A stretch of DNA of 8,137 nucleotides from Bacteroidales bacterium (GTDB lineage Bacteria > Bacteroidota > Bacteroidia > Bacteroidales > Muribaculaceae), in NCBI GenBank assembly GCA_004552725.1, contig SFNM01000084.1, positions 1 through 8,137 of the forward strand, in the 5' to 3' direction. The notes beneath the pieces are model-generated. The model searched no databases. It was not told the origin of the DNA and was given only the letters and a program-made list of their open reading frames with translations. Each line of letters begins with the position of its first letter. Position 1 is the first letter of the stretch. The translations under genes were made by a program, and so were the position numbers. Shown here in pieces: positions 7,090 through 8,137 of this stretch.

Positions 7090-7728
7090 ATGGCTCAGAA
7101 GTTTTACACCGTGTGGGAAGGGCGCGAACCGGGTGTGTACGACAATTGGGACGACTGCGCCGAGCAAGTCGACGGCTTTCCCGGTGCACGTTACAAGAGT
7201 TTCAACACCCGCGAAGCAGCAGTGAAAGCATTTCGCGACGATGCCTCGCAGCACATCGGCTTGCTACGCAAACTTGCCGGCCATCGCAACGAAATTGCCG
7301 ACTACACGGCTATTGCCGACATTCGCCTTGATGCCATTGCGGTCGACGGCGCCTGCTCCGGCAATCCCGGCAAGATGGAATATCGCTGTGTGCGCGTGGC
7401 CGACGGAGTGGAAATCTTCCACATGGGGCCGCTGGAAGGCGGCACCAACAACATCGCCGAATACTTGGCCATAATCCATGCGGCTGCATTGCTGAAGAAG
7501 CAGGGCAACGCGCTGACACCCATCTACTCCGATTCGCGCACCGCGCTAAGTTGGGTGCGCAAAGGCCGGTCTAACACTACCGTGATGCCCAACGGCCACA
7601 ACGACAAAGTATTGGAACTATTGCGCCGAGCCGACGCGTGGATGGCAGCCAACCGCATCGCTAACCCGCTGTTGAAGTGGGACACCGATGCCTGGGGCGA
7701 AATTCCGGCTGATTTCAATCGCAAGTGA
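7090..7728 (+). CDS. rnhA: Ribonuclease H1 with N-terminal hybrid-binding domain
   Basis: Cytoplasmic endonuclease that cuts the RNA strand of RNA/DNA hybrids (R-loops, primers). From the ATG at 7090 it has 212 residues. The N-terminal hybrid-binding (viroplasmin-like) domain spans about 3-50, with KFYTVWEGREPGVYDNW, F30, K36 and F38 conserved. A linker of about 30 residues leads to the catalytic domain (about 80-212) with D86 in VDGACSGNPG, E124 in NNIAEYLAI, D148 in IYSDSRTALSW and D208 in EIPADFNRK, matching the D71/E109/D132/D192 set of the Bacillus halodurans enzyme. N210 replaces the glycine usual in the terminal DFGRK. The upstream in-frame TTG at 7084 overlaps the preceding stop and is less likely as a start. 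Last gene of the second cluster, 2 bases after the dehydrogenase-like gene and convergent with the gene to its right. Confidence 0.95.
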   Translation: MAQKFYTVWEGREPGVYDNWDDCAEQVDGFPGARYKSFNTREAAVKAFRDDASQHIGLLRKLAGHRNEIADYTAIADIRLDAIAVDGACSGNPGKMEYRCVRVADGVEIFHMGPLEGGTNNIAEYLAIIHAAALLKKQGNALTPIYSDSRTALSWVRKGRSNTTVMPNGHNDKVLELLRRADAWMAANRIANPLLKWDTDAWGEIPADFNRK

Positions 7729-7818
7729 CCAGTTTTTCAGGGGCGCCACAGACGGGGCGCTGCCGCGCCGCTCGGCTACCGCCTCGCCACCGAACCTCAC
7801 CGCGAGCGTGGGCGGCGG
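7729..7818. other. GC-rich convergent intergenic region
   Basis: This 90-base gap separates two gene 3' ends. It is much richer in G and C than the mscL-aroK gap. It contains a direct repeat GGGGCGC (7740-7746 and 7754-7760) and a short hairpin GGCGC-TGCC-GCGCC (7756-7769), and ACCGCC at 7778-7783 can pair with GGCGGT at 7814-7819. No hairpin followed by a T run is seen on either strand, so a classical terminator could not be assigned to either gene. Open frames across it look like chance. It may be a dispersed GC-rich intergenic repeat, which one copy cannot show. Confidence 0.4.
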
Positions 7819-8137
7819 TTAGCGGCGGTAGGCTTGCTTTTGGAGGAGGCGTTCGAACTTGCGACGCATGGCGCGGTTGCACTCACCTAATGCAGGCAGG
7901 TGGTTGGCGATGTAGGTGATGTCGTCGGCGGTGATTGCGGAGCCTTCGGCGATGTAGGTGCTACTCGTTGAGAGGAGCAGGAATTGTTCGAACACGCGCG
8001 AGTTGACCATGGTGCGCACGAATTGGCCGGTGAGCAAAAGGTGGATATATGAGTTGAGCGCATTGCACATGTTGCTGATGTTGGTTCCGGCAAGGAGCGA
8101 TGCCATGTCGAAGGTGATGTAGCGTGAAGCAATGGTG
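7819..8137 (-). CDS. Unrecognised protein, C-terminal part (5' end beyond the window)
   Basis: A minus-strand frame runs from the right edge to a TAA stop at 7819-7821 and encodes at least 105 residues. It stays open through the edge, so the methionine at 8104-8106 need not be the start: ten upstream codons in the window continue the frame (TIASRYITFD). I do not recognise the family. The visible part seems mainly helical and soluble, with moderately hydrophobic stretches (NALNSYIHLLLTGQFV, VFEQFLLLSTS), an acidic-to-neutral middle (ITADDITYIANHLPALG) and a strongly basic C-terminus (RRKFERLLQKQAYRR). No membrane helix, nucleotide-binding loop or metal motif is seen. It converges on rnhA, so it is not part of that operon. 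Natural residue composition and continuity to the edge support a real gene; function is unknown. Confidence 0.65.
   Translation of the reverse strand, partial: TIASRYITFDMASLLAGTNISNMCNALNSYIHLLLTGQFVRTMVNSRVFEQFLLLSTSSTYIAEGSAITADDITYIANHLPALGECNRAMRRKFERLLQKQAYRR

Noticed and set aside
7725..7919. 64-codon plus-strand frame after rnhA
   Set aside because: Arg/Ala/Gly-rich, overlaps the convergent gene and has no recognisable content; it is better read as GC-rich intergenic DNA plus antisense.
1..8137. CRISPR array, tRNA, rRNA, insertion sequence, or defence island
   Set aside because: No regularly spaced repeats, cloverleaf, rRNA-like stretch, transposase or recognised defence domain was found; most genes are metabolic, envelope or secreted enzymes.

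Overview
The window looks like chromosomal DNA of a gut-type member of the Bacteroidales (Bacteroidota), perhaps close to Muribaculaceae or Prevotellaceae. This is an inference from three things. There is a TAnnTTTG-type promoter element upstream of the first gene. None of the genes has an obvious Shine-Dalgarno sequence. The secreted nuclease at the left end appears to end in a type IX secretion (Por) sorting domain. The RNase H1 and shikimate kinase are also of the form common in that phylum. No insertion sequence, phage gene, CRISPR array, tRNA or rRNA was recognised.

Layout: bases 1-181 are a short upstream region with a promoter. Four plus-strand genes follow with small gaps (12, 7 and 33 bases): a secreted multidomain endonuclease I family protein (182-1855), a GH3-family acyl-adenylating enzyme (1868-3391), an exported PhoA-type alkaline phosphatase (3399-4790) and the mechanosensitive channel MscL (4824-5258). 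A 99-base gap then carries a perfect 22-bp inverted repeat. A second, very tight plus-strand cluster follows: shikimate kinase aroK (5358-5915), an alanine dehydrogenase/transhydrogenase-like protein (5912-7087, 4-base overlap) and two-domain RNase H1 rnhA (7090-7728, 2-base gap). A GC-rich gap separates this from the 3' end of a convergent minus-strand gene that runs off the right edge (7819-8137).

How the genes may work together: the first cluster puts an extracellular nuclease and an exported phosphomonoesterase in one transcription unit, which would suit recovery of phosphate or nucleosides from environmental DNA. The GH3 protein between them has no obvious place in that scheme. The second cluster is mostly housekeeping (aromatic amino acid synthesis, RNA/DNA hybrid removal), but its middle gene belongs to the alanine dehydrogenase fold and lacks the expected catalytic lysine. 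I see no clear defence system or other complete new system here. The best leads are the divergent dehydrogenase, the GH3 enzyme in its setting, and the long palindrome between the two clusters.
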